In this document: positions 48,530-57,626 of the stretch, piece after piece
Numbering within the stretch: position 1 is the stretch's first letter
How the letters are laid out: the number at the start of each line of letters is the position of its first letter
From: Viridibacterium curvum
Lineage (GTDB): Bacteria > Pseudomonadota > Gammaproteobacteria > Burkholderiales > Rhodocyclaceae
Assembly: GCF_039544165.1 (NCBI RefSeq)
Contig: NZ_BAABLD010000005.1
Span: 186,001 to 250,000 of the forward strand
Length of the DNA stretch: 64,000 bases
Direction of reading: 5' to 3'
Notes under the pieces: generated by a model
Database searches by the model: none
Told to the model about the DNA's origin: nothing
Seen by the model: the letters and a program-made list of their open reading frames with translations, nothing else
Made by a program: the position numbers and the translations under genes

Positions 48530-51500
48530 ACTCCGCCTGCAACAGCGTTTCCTTGCGCTTGACCCTGCGCAGAGCGTGGCCGTCGAAGCTTGCGCGGGCA
48601 GCGGCAAGACTTGGCTGCTGTCGTCGCGCCTGCTGCGTTTGCTGCTTGCTGGCGTGAAGCCGGGAGAGATTCTGGCGATCACCTATACGCGCAAGGCGGC
48701 ACGTGAGATCGAAGCGCGGCTGCGCAGCTTGCTGGTGATGCTGGCGACGGCGCCGGAGGACAAGGCGCTGGCGATGCTGGTCGAGCGTGGCTTGTCGCGT
48801 GATGAAGCGCAGGCGCTGTTGCCGCGTGCGCGGGGCTTGTTCGAAGCGACCTTGCAGGCCTTGCCAGCTATCACGATCACGACTTTCCACGGTTGGTTTG
48901 CGCGGCTGCTTTCCGGTGCGCCGCTCGATAGTGGTCTGGCCGGACGCACGCTGGATGACGCGGCGGGTGGCTTGCTGGATGAGGCCTGGGCTGCATTGGC
49001 GGCCGATTGCGGGCGTGCGCCGGAAGCGCCCTTGGCGCAGTCGCTGCTATGGCTCTATGAATCGCTGGGCGCACACAGCACGAAGAGGCTATTGAAGGCT
49101 TTCGTCGAGCGTCGTGCCGAGTGGCGTGTGTGGCTGGCGGGGCTCGGCGGTGTAGAGGGGCTGAAGCAGTGGTTGACGTCGACCTTTGGTGAAGGCAGTG
49201 ATCCACTGGCAGATTGCTTCACGCCCGCGCGTTTGAGCGAACTGGAGGACTTTGCGCGGCTGCTGGGCCAGAACACGGACGGTGACAGGACGCTGGGCAA
49301 TGACTTGGCGCAGGCGGTTGTCGATATGCGCGCGCTGGCTGAGGGCGCAGCGTTCCAGATGGCGTTCAGCGCGGTGCGCACGGCTTTTCTGACCGCCAGC
49401 CTGGAGCCCCGCAAGCGCAAGGCGTCGGGTGCGCAAGCCAAGCGTTTGGGCGCTGCGGGCGAAGAGCGCTTCCTTGCGCTGCACGAGGCATGGAGTACAC
49501 GACTGATCGCCGCACTCGGTGCACTGCAGGATCAGCACAACGCGGTGTTCAACCGTCATGCGCTGGCAGTCGGGCAGGCGCTGCTGGACAAGCTGGATGG
49601 GCTGAAGCGTTCGCGCCGCGTGATGGATTTTTCTGACCTCGAAGCGGAGATCGATTCGCTGCTGGCGCGCGAGGGCAGCGGTGCCTGGCTGCAAGCGCGG
49701 CTCGACGCGCGCTACAAACACATCCTGCTCGACGAGTTCCAGGACACGAATCCGCTGCAGTGGCGCATCCTGCGCGGCTGGCTGGACGCCTATACGGGCA
49801 TGGGTGCGGCGCGGCCCACGGTGTTCCTAGTCGGTGATCCGAAGCAGTCGATCTATCGTTTCCGTCGCGCCGAACCCAAGCTGTTCACGGCTGCGGCGGA
49901 GTACTTCGAGCAGGAGTTTGGTGCCAAGCGTATCGGCAATGCCCATACTTTCCGTAATGCCGAAGGCATCGTGCAGCTCGTCAACGCGGTATTCGGTGAG
50001 GCACAGATGGCGGGCTTTGTGCCGCAGAGCGCTGAGCGCGCAAGCTGGCCCTCGCGTGTCGACGTGCTGCCGCTGATAGCTCTGGCAACGGATAGCGACG
50101 CTGCACCGCAGACCGGGTTGATCCGCAATCCACTCGAAGCGCCGCGTATCGAGCAAGAAGACCTGCGACGTGCCGAAGAGGCGGCGCTGCTGGCCGAACG
50201 CATCAGCGCGATGGCTGGGCGCATGTTGGTGCGTGGCAAGGACGGGCAGGATCGGCCCGCGCGCTACAGCGACATCCTGATCCTCACGCGGCGCAAGACG
50301 CAGCTTGCAACGTATGAAGCGGCCTTGCGCGCGGCGGGTATTCCATTTGTGAGCCCTGGCCGTGGTGGCCTGCTCGACACGCTGGAAGCGCAAGATCTGC
50401 TGGCCGTGCTGCGCTTTCTCGCCGACCCGGCCGACAACCTGCGCCTGGCCCATGCATTGCGCACGCCGGCTTTCAACCTGACTGACGAGGACTTGTTGGC
50501 CGTCTCGGCTGTTGGCGGTGCGTGGTGGCCGGCGCTGCAGCGTCTTGCGGCTGAAGGGCATGCCGGCATGCAGCGCGCCAGCGGCTTGCTGCGTGACTGG
50601 TTGGCGGCCTCCGCACACCTGCCAGCGCACGATCTGATCGACCGCGTTTTTCACGAGTCCGACTGGTTCGCGCGTACGCGTGCTGCCGTGCCGGCGGCCT
50701 TCTGGCCGGGTGTGCATGCCAACCTCGAAGCGCTGCTGGAACTGGCGCTCAATGTAGACGCCGGGCGTTACCCCAGTCTGACGCGTTTTGTTGACGAGCT
50801 GGCGCGGTTGTCATCGTCGGATGACGAGGCGCCGAGCGAAGGTCTGGTATCTGCCAGCGGTGAAGGGGAGGCAGACGGACAGAGTCCTGGCCGCGTGCGC
50901 ATCATGACCATTCATGGTGCCAAGGGTCTGGAGGCGCCCATCGTCTGGCTGATCGACGCCAATTCGGTGCCACGCAGCAGCGAGGGCTACGGTGTGGCGA
51001 TGGATTGGCCGGTCGAATCGAGCGTGCCGCAGCACTTCTCCCTGCTCGGTCGCATAGGCGAGGCAGGGCCGTCGCGTGCGGCGATTCTCGAACACGAAAA
51101 GGCCGCCGCTGAACGTGAGGAGCTGAACCTGCTTTATGTCGCCATCACGCGCGCCGAGCAGGTGCTGGTCGTCAGCGGAATCGAACCCAGCCGGACGCAG
51201 AACGCGCTGACGCCCTGGAAACGTATTGCCGCTGCGATTGGCGCCAATACTGGGTTAGCGGGCAGCATGCCTGAAGAGGAGCGCGCAGAGCGGGTCTCCG
51301 GGGTGCCTGCCGTGAAAGCCAATACCGGTGAGGCTCCGCGACAGGTGCCTCGCATAGGCTCTCTGCGCCGCAGCGGGCAGGTCGCCGAGGCGCCGGGTAA
51401 CGCGGCGGGGGCAGAGTTCGGCACGGCGCTGCATGCCTGGCTGGAGGCCCGTTGCGCAGGCTGGCCGCTGCCGCAGGTGGAGGCTACCGTGGAGCAGGCG

Positions 51501-51806
51501 GCGCGCCGCATCTACGAGCGACCGGCACTGCAGCGCTTTTTCGACCCTGCACAGTGCCTGCGAGCTGCCAACGAAGCGGCCTTCGTGACGGCAGATGGCA
51601 AGCTGGGTCGCATCGACCGCTGGGTCGAGTTGGCTGACGCCTTCTGGGTCATCGACTACAAGAGCGGCGACGCGGCCACCGCGCCTGTCGCCGAGTACCG
51701 CCAGCAGCTCGATGGCTACCGCGCCTTGCTGCGCCAGTTTGCCGGTAACAAGCCAGTGCATGCTGTGCTGCTGTTTCCCGATGGCAGCGAGCAGGTATTC
51801 GATTGA
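48519..51806 (+). CDS. AddA-like UvrD-type helicase-nuclease
   Basis: 1095 residues from the ATG at 48519 (GAGGAG upstream; 11-base overlap with the AddB-like gene). Walker A ACAGSGKTW (Lys30), ITYTRKAAREIEARL, Walker B LLDEFQDTNPLQWRIL, VGDPKQSIYRFRRAEP, and IMTIHGAKGLEAPIVWLID are superfamily IA motifs. The C-terminal nuclease domain keeps GRIDRWVE and FWVIDYKSGD. Together with its partner it would unwind and resect double-strand breaks. No recBCD genes are in the window. Chi-like control cannot be judged. Confidence 0.92.
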   Translation: MSAELRLQQRFLALDPAQSVAVEACAGSGKTWLLSSRLLRLLLAGVKPGEILAITYTRKAAREIEARLRSLLVMLATAPEDKALAMLVERGLSRDEAQALLPRARGLFEATLQALPAITITTFHGWFARLLSGAPLDSGLAGRTLDDAAGGLLDEAWAALAADCGRAPEAPLAQSLLWLYESLGAHSTKRLLKAFVERRAEWRVWLAGLGGVEGLKQWLTSTFGEGSDPLADCFTPARLSELEDFARLLGQNTDGDRTLGNDLAQAVVDMRALAEGAAFQMAFSAVRTAFLTASLEPRKRKASGAQAKRLGAAGEERFLALHEAWSTRLIAALGALQDQHNAVFNRHALAVGQALLDKLDGLKRSRRVMDFSDLEAEIDSLLAREGSGAWLQARLDARYKHILLDEFQDTNPLQWRILRGWLDAYTGMGAARPTVFLVGDPKQSIYRFRRAEPKLFTAAAEYFEQEFGAKRIGNAHTFRNAEGIVQLVNAVFGEAQMAGFVPQSAERASWPSRVDVLPLIALATDSDAAPQTGLIRNPLEAPRIEQEDLRRAEEAALLAERISAMAGRMLVRGKDGQDRPARYSDILILTRRKTQLATYEAALRAAGIPFVSPGRGGLLDTLEAQDLLAVLRFLADPADNLRLAHALRTPAFNLTDEDLLAVSAVGGAWWPALQRLAAEGHAGMQRASGLLRDWLAASAHLPAHDLIDRVFHESDWFARTRAAVPAAFWPGVHANLEALLELALNVDAGRYPSLTRFVDELARLSSSDDEAPSEGLVSASGEGEADGQSPGRVRIMTIHGAKGLEAPIVWLIDANSVPRSSEGYGVAMDWPVESSVPQHFSLLGRIGEAGPSRAAILEHEKAAAEREELNLLYVAITRAEQVLVVSGIEPSRTQNALTPWKRIAAAIGANTGLAGSMPEEERAERVSGVPAVKANTGEAPRQVPRIGSLRRSGQVAEAPGNAAGAEFGTALHAWLEARCAGWPLPQVEATVEQAARRIYERPALQRFFDPAQCLRAANEAAFVTADGKLGRIDRWVELADAFWVIDYKSGDAATAPVAEYRQQLDGYRALLRQFAGNKPVHAVLLFPDGSEQVFD

Positions 51807-51900
51807 TGGCCAGCGGCCTGCCCTGCTGCGAACCGTGAGCATGGGTCTTGCTCTATGATTCGACCAAACCTGAATTGATCCATTGCTGCGGGAGACACCC

Positions 51901-52353
51901 ATGCTTGTTAGCGAAATCCTGGCCATCAAAGGCACCGTCCTCTACACCATCAACCCTGAGCACTCCCTGCAACAGGCCGTCGATCTGATGACCGAGCTCG
52001 ACATCGGTTCGCTGGTGGTGGTTGATGGCGGCAAGATGGCCGGCATGCTGACCTTCCGCGAACTGCTCGCTGCGCTGGCCAAGGCCGGCAAGAACTGGCG
52101 CGAGGCCAAGGTGGCTGGCGCCATGCTGGCCAAACCGGTCAGCGCACGCCCCGATATGGAAGTGGCCGAGCTGCAGCGCATCATCGTGGAGCATCGCCAG
52201 CGTTATCTGCCGGTCATGGACGGTGACACGCTCCTGGGCGTCATCTCCTTCCACGACGTGGCGCGTGCCATGCTCGAAGAGCAGGCCTTCGAGAACCGCA
52301 TGCTGAAGGGCTACATCAAGAACTGGCCCGAGGAAACTGAATCTGAAGATTGA
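51901..52353 (+). CDS. CBS-domain pair protein
   Basis: 150 residues, essentially two CBS motifs (YTINPEHSLQQAVDLMTELDIGSLVVVDGGKMAGMLTFREL and RPDMEVAELQRIIVEHRQRYLPVMDGDTLLGVISFHDV). Such stand-alone proteins bind adenine nucleotides and often regulate partners; the target is unknown. GGGAGA precedes the ATG. It stands alone between the AddA-like gene and the acyl-CoA ligase. Confidence 0.9.
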   Translation: MLVSEILAIKGTVLYTINPEHSLQQAVDLMTELDIGSLVVVDGGKMAGMLTFRELLAALAKAGKNWREAKVAGAMLAKPVSARPDMEVAELQRIIVEHRQRYLPVMDGDTLLGVISFHDVARAMLEEQAFENRMLKGYIKNWPEETESED

Positions 52354-52491
52354 TGTCAGATAAGCCACCACCAGCCAATATCGGGCACGGTGGTACCGCG
52401 TGTAGTGTGGGTGGTGGTGCAGGTCCTGCTGTAGCGCAAGCCGGGCATGCCGTTGATGAAACAAGATTCCCGCAGGGAACAAGGAGACATC

Positions 52492-54165
52492 ATGGAAAAG
52501 ATCTGGCTCAAGAGCTACCCGGAGGGTGTGCCCGCCGAGGTTGACCTCAACGAGTTTTCATCGATAGGCGACCTGTTCGAGCGCAGCGTCAAACGCTGGC
52601 CTGACCGAGCGGCCTACATCAACATGGGCAAGTCGATCAGCTACAGCGAGCTCGACACCTTGTCCCGCAACTTCGCGACCTGGCTGCAAGGCGAGCTCAA
52701 GCTGCCGCGCGGCACACGCGTGGCGCTGATGATGCCCAACGTGCTGCAGTACCCGATTGCCATGTTCGGCACGCTGCGCGCCGGTTACACCGTCGTCAAT
52801 TGCAATCCGCTCTATACGCCGCGCGAGCTGGAGCACCAGCTCAACGACTCGGGCGCCGAAGTCATCGTGGTGCTGGAGAACTTCGCGCACACCCTGCAGG
52901 CCGTCATCGACAAGACCAAGGTGCGCCATGTCGTCGTGACCAGCCTCGGCGAAATGCTGGGCCTCAAGGGCCTGATCGTGAACCTCGTCGTGCGCCACGT
53001 GAAGAAGCTGGTGCCGACCTGGAGCTTGCCGCAAGCCATCAACTTCAAGACCGCGCTGTCACGCGGCGTTGGTCATGCGCTGCAGCCGGTGAGCGTGACG
53101 CACGATGATGTGGCCTACCTGCAATACACGGGCGGCACCACGGGCGTCGCCAAGGGGGCTGTGCTGACGCATGGCAACATCATTGCCAACCTGCAGCAGG
53201 CACACGCCTGGATCAAACCGCTGATTGATGAGGGCGTCGAGACCATCATCACGGCGCTGCCGCTTTATCACATCTTCTCGCTGACGGCGAACTGCCTGAC
53301 CTTTCTCAAGATCGGTGCCAGCAATGTGCTGATCACCAATCCGCGCGACATTCCCGGCTTCGTCAAGGAGCTGAGCAGGGTTCGCTTCACCGTCATCACG
53401 GGCGTGAACACCCTGTTCAACGCGCTGCTCAACAATCCGGATTTTGCCAGGCTCGATTTTTCAGGCCTCAAGTGTTCGCTGGGTGGGGGCATGGCCGTGC
53501 AGCAGGCGGTGGCCGAGCGCTGGCACAAGACCACGGGTATTGCCCTGCGTGAGGCCTATGGCCTGACCGAGACTTCGCCGGCCGTCTGCATCAATCCCAT
53601 CGACCTCAAACACTTCAACCATTCCATCGGCCTGCCCATTCCCTCGACGGATATCTCGATCCGTGACGATGACGGTAACGAACTGGCCGTTGGCCAGGCG
53701 GGTGAGCTCTGCGTGAAGGGGCCGCAGGTGATGCGTGGCTATCACAATCGGCCGGACGAGACCGCCAAGGTCATGACCGCAGATGGCTTCCTCAAGACCG
53801 GCGATATTGCCGTGATGGACGAAAAGGGCTTTTTGCGCCTCGTGGATCGCAAAAAAGACATGATTCTCGTTTCCGGCTTCAATGTGTATCCCAATGAGGT
53901 CGAGGACGTCGTGGCGACTCACCCCGGTGTTCTGGAGGTCGCAGCGGTCGGCGTGCCCGACGCAAGTTCGGGTGAAGCCGTGAAGATCTTCGTGGTCCGC
54001 AAGGATCCAGCTCTCACGCCAGAGGCCCTGATTGCTCACTGCAAGGGTTTGCTGACCGGCTACAAAGTTCCGCGCCAGGTCGAGTTTCGTCAGGAGCTGC
54101 CTAAAACGAATGTAGGAAAAATTCTGAGGCGAGCTCTGCGAGACGGAACGACTACTTCCGGTTGA
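52492..54165 (+). CDS. fadD: Long-chain fatty acid-CoA ligase
   Basis: 557 residues from the ATG at 52492, with AAGGAG 7 bases before it. AMP-binding motif YTGGTTGVAKGAVLTH, EAYGLTETSP, FLKTGDIAVMDEKGFLRLVDRKKDMI and C-terminal LPKTNVGKILRRALRD are typical of FadD. Activates fatty acids for degradation or lipid synthesis. Single gene; no other beta-oxidation genes are close. Confidence 0.92.
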   Translation: MEKIWLKSYPEGVPAEVDLNEFSSIGDLFERSVKRWPDRAAYINMGKSISYSELDTLSRNFATWLQGELKLPRGTRVALMMPNVLQYPIAMFGTLRAGYTVVNCNPLYTPRELEHQLNDSGAEVIVVLENFAHTLQAVIDKTKVRHVVVTSLGEMLGLKGLIVNLVVRHVKKLVPTWSLPQAINFKTALSRGVGHALQPVSVTHDDVAYLQYTGGTTGVAKGAVLTHGNIIANLQQAHAWIKPLIDEGVETIITALPLYHIFSLTANCLTFLKIGASNVLITNPRDIPGFVKELSRVRFTVITGVNTLFNALLNNPDFARLDFSGLKCSLGGGMAVQQAVAERWHKTTGIALREAYGLTETSPAVCINPIDLKHFNHSIGLPIPSTDISIRDDDGNELAVGQAGELCVKGPQVMRGYHNRPDETAKVMTADGFLKTGDIAVMDEKGFLRLVDRKKDMILVSGFNVYPNEVEDVVATHPGVLEVAAVGVPDASSGEAVKIFVVRKDPALTPEALIAHCKGLLTGYKVPRQVEFRQELPKTNVGKILRRALRDGTTTSG

Positions 54166-54295
54166 GACGCGCCAAACCAGTGCTGGCGTGACTTCCTGCA
54201 TGGCAGCGGTGTCAGGGCCGCCAAAAAGGGCGCTGATGCACATGCAGGAATTGCCACAGATGCCGATAGCGCCCGCTTGCCCAAGCGGAGATCTT

Positions 54296-54439
54296 GTGCT
54301 TGAATGCAATCGCGTTTCTCACTTCTGTTTGACCCCGATAACCGTGAACTCCTCCTTCTTCGCCCCTCTGCATGCTGTCGCTCCCGTAGCGGAAGCTGTA
54401 GTCGTACGCGTAGTAGGCGTAGGCGGCAACGCGCCGTAA
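54296..54439 (+). CDS. ivbL: ilvBN leader peptide, ivbL-like
   Basis: 47 codons if the GTG at 54296 is used (GGAG 5 bases upstream); an in-frame ATG at 54260 with AGGAA upstream or a TTG at 54329 are alternatives. The C-terminal end AVVVRVVGVGGNAP closely resembles the end of E. coli IvbL (AVVVVRVVVVVGNAP, from memory). Eight Val codons lie in the last 22 codons, six of them GTA, an uncommon choice in a GC-rich genome, which would sharpen stalling. The peptide has no expected function beyond sensing Val-tRNA. Confidence 0.85.
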   Translation: MLECNRVSHFCLTPITVNSSFFAPLHAVAPVAEAVVVRVVGVGGNAP

Positions 54440-54468
54440 CGGGGACTGAGTCAGACTCAAGAGATTTC

Positions 54469-54503
54469 AACCCCGCCGGCGCAAGCCGGGCGGGGTTTTT
54501 CTT
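54469..54503 (+). terminator. Attenuator terminator before ilvB
   Basis: AACCCCGCCGGC pairs with GCCGGGCGGGGTT (one bulge) around a GCAA tetraloop, then a T-rich run. It would end transcription when the leader peptide is translated without stalling. Confidence 0.88.
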
Positions 54504-54578
54504 TTTCTGACTCTCTCCCGGCAACAAGCAGGCAAAAAATTCAGGGCGTCATCGGCGCCCGGCCAGAGGAGTCTTTAA

Positions 54579-56243
54579 ATGCGATTAACCGGAGCTCAGC
54601 TCGTTGTTCGCTTGCTCGAGCAGCAGGGCATCACCACCGTCACCGGGATTCCCGGCGGTGCAGCGCTGCCCCTTTACGATGCATTCGCCGAGCGCGACAC
54701 CATTCGCCATGTGCTGGCCCGTCACGAGCAGGGCGCCGGCTTCATCGCCCAGGGCATGGCCCGAGTGTCGGGCAAGGCGGCCGTCTGTATGGCCTCCAGC
54801 GGCCCCGGCGCGACCAATCTGGTCACGGCCATTGCCGACGCCAAGCTCGATTCGATTCCGCTGGTCTGCATCACGGGTCAGGTGCCGTCGTCGATGATCG
54901 GTACCGACGCATTCCAGGAGGTCGATACCTACGGCATCTCGATCCCCGTGACCAAGCACAACTATCTTGTGCGCAATGCGGCGGACTTGCTGCATGTGAT
55001 TCCGGAGGCTTTCCGTCTCGCCGAATCGGGTCGCCCCGGGCCAGTGTGGGTCGATATCCCGAAAGACGTGCAGAACGCCATCGTCGAGGTCGAATCGCTG
55101 CCCGAACCGGGCAAGGCTGACCCCGCACCCGTTGTGAATCTCGATGACGTGCGCCGTGCGGCGGAACTCATCAACGCGGCGAAGACCCCCGTGCTGTATC
55201 TGGGTGGCGGCGTGATCATGGCCGAGGCTTCGGCGCAGGCCGTGATGCTCGCTGAGCAGGCCGGCATGCCGACCACCATGACGCTGATGGGCCTCGGTGC
55301 GATGCCCGTCGATCATCCGCTGTCGCTGGGCATGCTGGGCATGCACGGTGCGGCTTACACCAACTACATCTTGCAGGAGTCTGACCTGCTGGTCGTGCTT
55401 GGCGCGCGCTTTGACGACCGCGCCATCGGCAAGGCCGAAAAGTTCTGTCCCAACGCGGCGATCATCCACGTTGATATCGATCCGGCCGAGCTGGGCAAGA
55501 TCAGGCGTCCGCACGTGGGTATCTGCGGCGATGTAGGCAAGGTGCTCGACGCGCTGATGCCCATGGTGCAAGTGCAATTGCGCAAGCCCTGGCTGGCGCG
55601 TGCCGACGAGTTGCGCAAGGCTCACCCGCTGAAGACGCCGGGCATTGAGGATCCGCGCAGTCATTATGGTTTGATCGCTGCCGTGGCCGATGCACTCGAT
55701 GACGAAGCCATCGTGACCACCGACGTCGGTCAGCATCAGATGTGGGTGGCGCAGGCCTATCCGCTGCGCCGTCCCCGTCAGCTGCTGACCTCCGGCGGCC
55801 TGGGCACCATGGGCTTTGGCATGCCGACGGCGTTGGGCGCCGCGATTGCCGAGCCCGAGCGCACGGTTGTGTGTTTCTCGGGTGATGGCAGTCTGAAGAT
55901 GAACATCCAGGAATTCGCCACGATGGCTGACGAGCAGGCCAATGTGAAGGTGATTCTGATGAACAACCAGACACTGGGCATGGTGTATCAGCAGCAGGAC
56001 ATGCTCTACGACAAGCGTTTCTTCGCGGTGAACTACAAGACGCGTACGGACTTCGTGAAGATCGCCGAAGGCTTCGGCATCGGTGCGCTGGACCTCGACA
56101 AGGTCGAGGACCCGCGCGCCGCACTGGCAGAAGAAATGAAGCGCCGTGGCCCGTGCCTGATCCATTGCTCCATCGATGTGGAAGCCAAGGTGCTGCCTTT
56201 CGTACCGCCGGGCAAGTCCAACGTCGAAATGATCGGAGGCTGA
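54579..56243 (+). CDS. ilvB: Acetolactate synthase I large subunit (IlvB type)
   Basis: 554 residues. Thiamine-diphosphate enzyme with GIPGGAALPLYDAF, the catalytic Glu in LARHEQGAGFIAQGMAR, SSGPGATNLVTAIADAKLDS and the TPP motif GDGSLKMNIQEFATM...NN. Segment by segment it resembles E. coli IlvB (AHAS I) more than IlvI/IlvG, e.g. TGQVPSSMIGTDAFQEVDTYGIS. First common step of branched-chain amino acid synthesis. GAGGAG precedes the ATG. Expression is probably controlled by the leader and terminator upstream. Confidence 0.95.
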   Translation: MRLTGAQLVVRLLEQQGITTVTGIPGGAALPLYDAFAERDTIRHVLARHEQGAGFIAQGMARVSGKAAVCMASSGPGATNLVTAIADAKLDSIPLVCITGQVPSSMIGTDAFQEVDTYGISIPVTKHNYLVRNAADLLHVIPEAFRLAESGRPGPVWVDIPKDVQNAIVEVESLPEPGKADPAPVVNLDDVRRAAELINAAKTPVLYLGGGVIMAEASAQAVMLAEQAGMPTTMTLMGLGAMPVDHPLSLGMLGMHGAAYTNYILQESDLLVVLGARFDDRAIGKAEKFCPNAAIIHVDIDPAELGKIRRPHVGICGDVGKVLDALMPMVQVQLRKPWLARADELRKAHPLKTPGIEDPRSHYGLIAAVADALDDEAIVTTDVGQHQMWVAQAYPLRRPRQLLTSGGLGTMGFGMPTALGAAIAEPERTVVCFSGDGSLKMNIQEFATMADEQANVKVILMNNQTLGMVYQQQDMLYDKRFFAVNYKTRTDFVKIAEGFGIGALDLDKVEDPRAALAEEMKRRGPCLIHCSIDVEAKVLPFVPPGKSNVEMIGG

Positions 56244-56244
56244 G

Positions 56245-56556
56245 ATGGATATGCGAGTTGAAACCCCAAGAGATCAGGCCTTTGCCAAGGTCGTGCTGCA
56301 GCTGACCGTGCGCAACCACCCCGGCGTGATGTCCCACGTATGCGGTCTCTTCGCACGCCGCGCCTTTAACGTAGAGGGAATCCTCTGCATGCCGGTCGGC
56401 GACGGTACGCAAAGCCGCATCTGGCTGCTGGTACGTGATGACGAGCGCCTGCCGCAGATGATCAGCCAGGCTGAGAAGCTGGAGGACGTGCTGTCGGTCG
56501 AGCGTGCCATTGCCGACCACAAGGTCTTCGAGCGTCTCGAAGACTTCTTCGGCTGA
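56245..56556 (+). CDS. ilvN: Acetolactate synthase I small (regulatory) subunit
   Basis: 103 residues, one ACT domain: LTVRNHPGVMSHVCGLFARRAFNVEGILC, then WLLVRDDERLPQMISQAEKLEDVLSV. It is of the short IlvN type, not the about 160-residue IlvH. Gives Val feedback inhibition to IlvB. Starts one base after the ilvB stop. Confidence 0.95.
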   Translation: MDMRVETPRDQAFAKVVLQLTVRNHPGVMSHVCGLFARRAFNVEGILCMPVGDGTQSRIWLLVRDDERLPQMISQAEKLEDVLSVERAIADHKVFERLEDFFG

Positions 56557-56588
56557 TCCGCTGTGCAGCTGCGGTGCCTCCGCTACGC

Positions 56589-57626
56589 TCAGCCGTAGTG
56601 GAGGTCAGTCGCCTTGCCGCGGAAGATGCGGTAGGCGAACACGGTGTAGGCGCCGATCATCGGCACGGTGATCGCTATGCCGATGAGAATGATCTTCAGT
56701 GACTCAGGCGCGGCAGCCGCCTGCCACAGCGTGATGCGATCCATCACCACGTAGGGGAACAGGCTGTAGGCCAGTCCGCAGAAGCCCATGGTCATGATGT
56801 AGCCAGCCAGCAGCAGCGGGATCAACGCTGCGCGTCCGTGCGTGCCGCGTTCACCGCGCAGCATGAAGATCAGCCCGAGGAAGGCCGCCATCGTACTCAG
56901 CGGAATTGGCAGCAGGGCGAAGAAAGCCGGCAGGCTGAACCAGCGCTCACGCACGGTCTCGCTTACCCAGGGCGTGGCCAGCGAGATGAGCAGCATGCCG
57001 AGCGCCACCGGTAGCCAGGCAATGCGTGCCCAGCGCAGCGCGTGTTGCTGAAGGTCTCCCTCCGTCTTCAACACCAGCCAGCAGGCACCCAGCAGTACGT
57101 AGGCCGTCGGCAGCGTGGCCGCGATCAGTGCCGCGAACACGAGGTATTCCGTACCTTCTGCAAAGCCCGTGATATAGCGGCCGAGCATCCAGCCTTGGGC
57201 GAGTGAAGCGATCAGCGAACCGGTGAAGAAGGCGGCATTCCACAATGGCTTGTGCGTGTCGCGTGCCTTGACGCGAAACTCGAAGGCCACGCCGCGCAGC
57301 ATCAGCCCGCAGAGCATCGCCGCGACCGGCAGGTAGAGGGCAGAGAGCACCACACCGTAGGCTTTGGGGAAGGCGATAAGCAGGATGCCCACACCCAGGA
57401 CCAGCCACGTCTCGTTGGCATCCCAGAAGGGGCCGATGGAGGCGATCATGGTGTCCTTCTGCGCCGTGGTCGCACGCGGCAGGAGCATGCCGACGCCGAG
57501 GTCGTAGCCATCGAGGATGACGTACACGAGCATCGCGAAACCCATCAGGCTCATGAAGATGACGGGCAGGAGCAGATCGAGGGTCCATGCCTGTTGGGCA
57601 AGCTGGGCGAGGTGGTCGGTGCTCAT
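56589..57626 (-). CDS. cydB: Cytochrome bd-type oxidase subunit II (CydB/CioB)
   Basis: 345 residues with eight to nine transmembrane helices. LLPVIFMSLMGFAMLVYVILDGYDLGVGMLLP and GPFWDANETWLVLGVGILLIAFPKAY are hallmark segments (DGYDLG, WDANETW). Second subunit of the quinol oxidase; its ATG overlaps the cydA stop (ATGA). No cydX-like small gene follows before ilvN. Confidence 0.96.
   Translation of the reverse strand: MSTDHLAQLAQQAWTLDLLLPVIFMSLMGFAMLVYVILDGYDLGVGMLLPRATTAQKDTMIASIGPFWDANETWLVLGVGILLIAFPKAYGVVLSALYLPVAAMLCGLMLRGVAFEFRVKARDTHKPLWNAAFFTGSLIASLAQGWMLGRYITGFAEGTEYLVFAALIAATLPTAYVLLGACWLVLKTEGDLQQHALRWARIAWLPVALGMLLISLATPWVSETVRERWFSLPAFFALLPIPLSTMAAFLGLIFMLRGERGTHGRAALIPLLLAGYIMTMGFCGLAYSLFPYVVMDRITLWQAAAAPESLKIILIGIAITVPMIGAYTVFAYRIFRGKATDLHYG

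Larger units (their letters stand above)
54166..54578 (+). promoter_or_regulatory. ilvBN leader with attenuator
   Basis: 413 bases between fadD and ilvB. They hold a Val-rich leader peptide (54296-54439) and an intrinsic terminator (54469-54500) about 80 bases before ilvB. CGGGG at 54440-54444, just after the leader stop, can pair with CCCCG at 54471-54475 of the terminator stem, offering an antiterminator. Low charged tRNA-Val would stall ribosomes and free ilvBN. No clear -35/-10 pair was identified. Confidence 0.8.

Noticed and set aside
56577..56605. Hairpin CCTCCGCTACG/CGTAGTGGAGG between ilvN and cydB
   Set aside because: Good stem but no T run on either strand and it overlaps the cydB stop; could be a bidirectional stop signal, not listed as a terminator.
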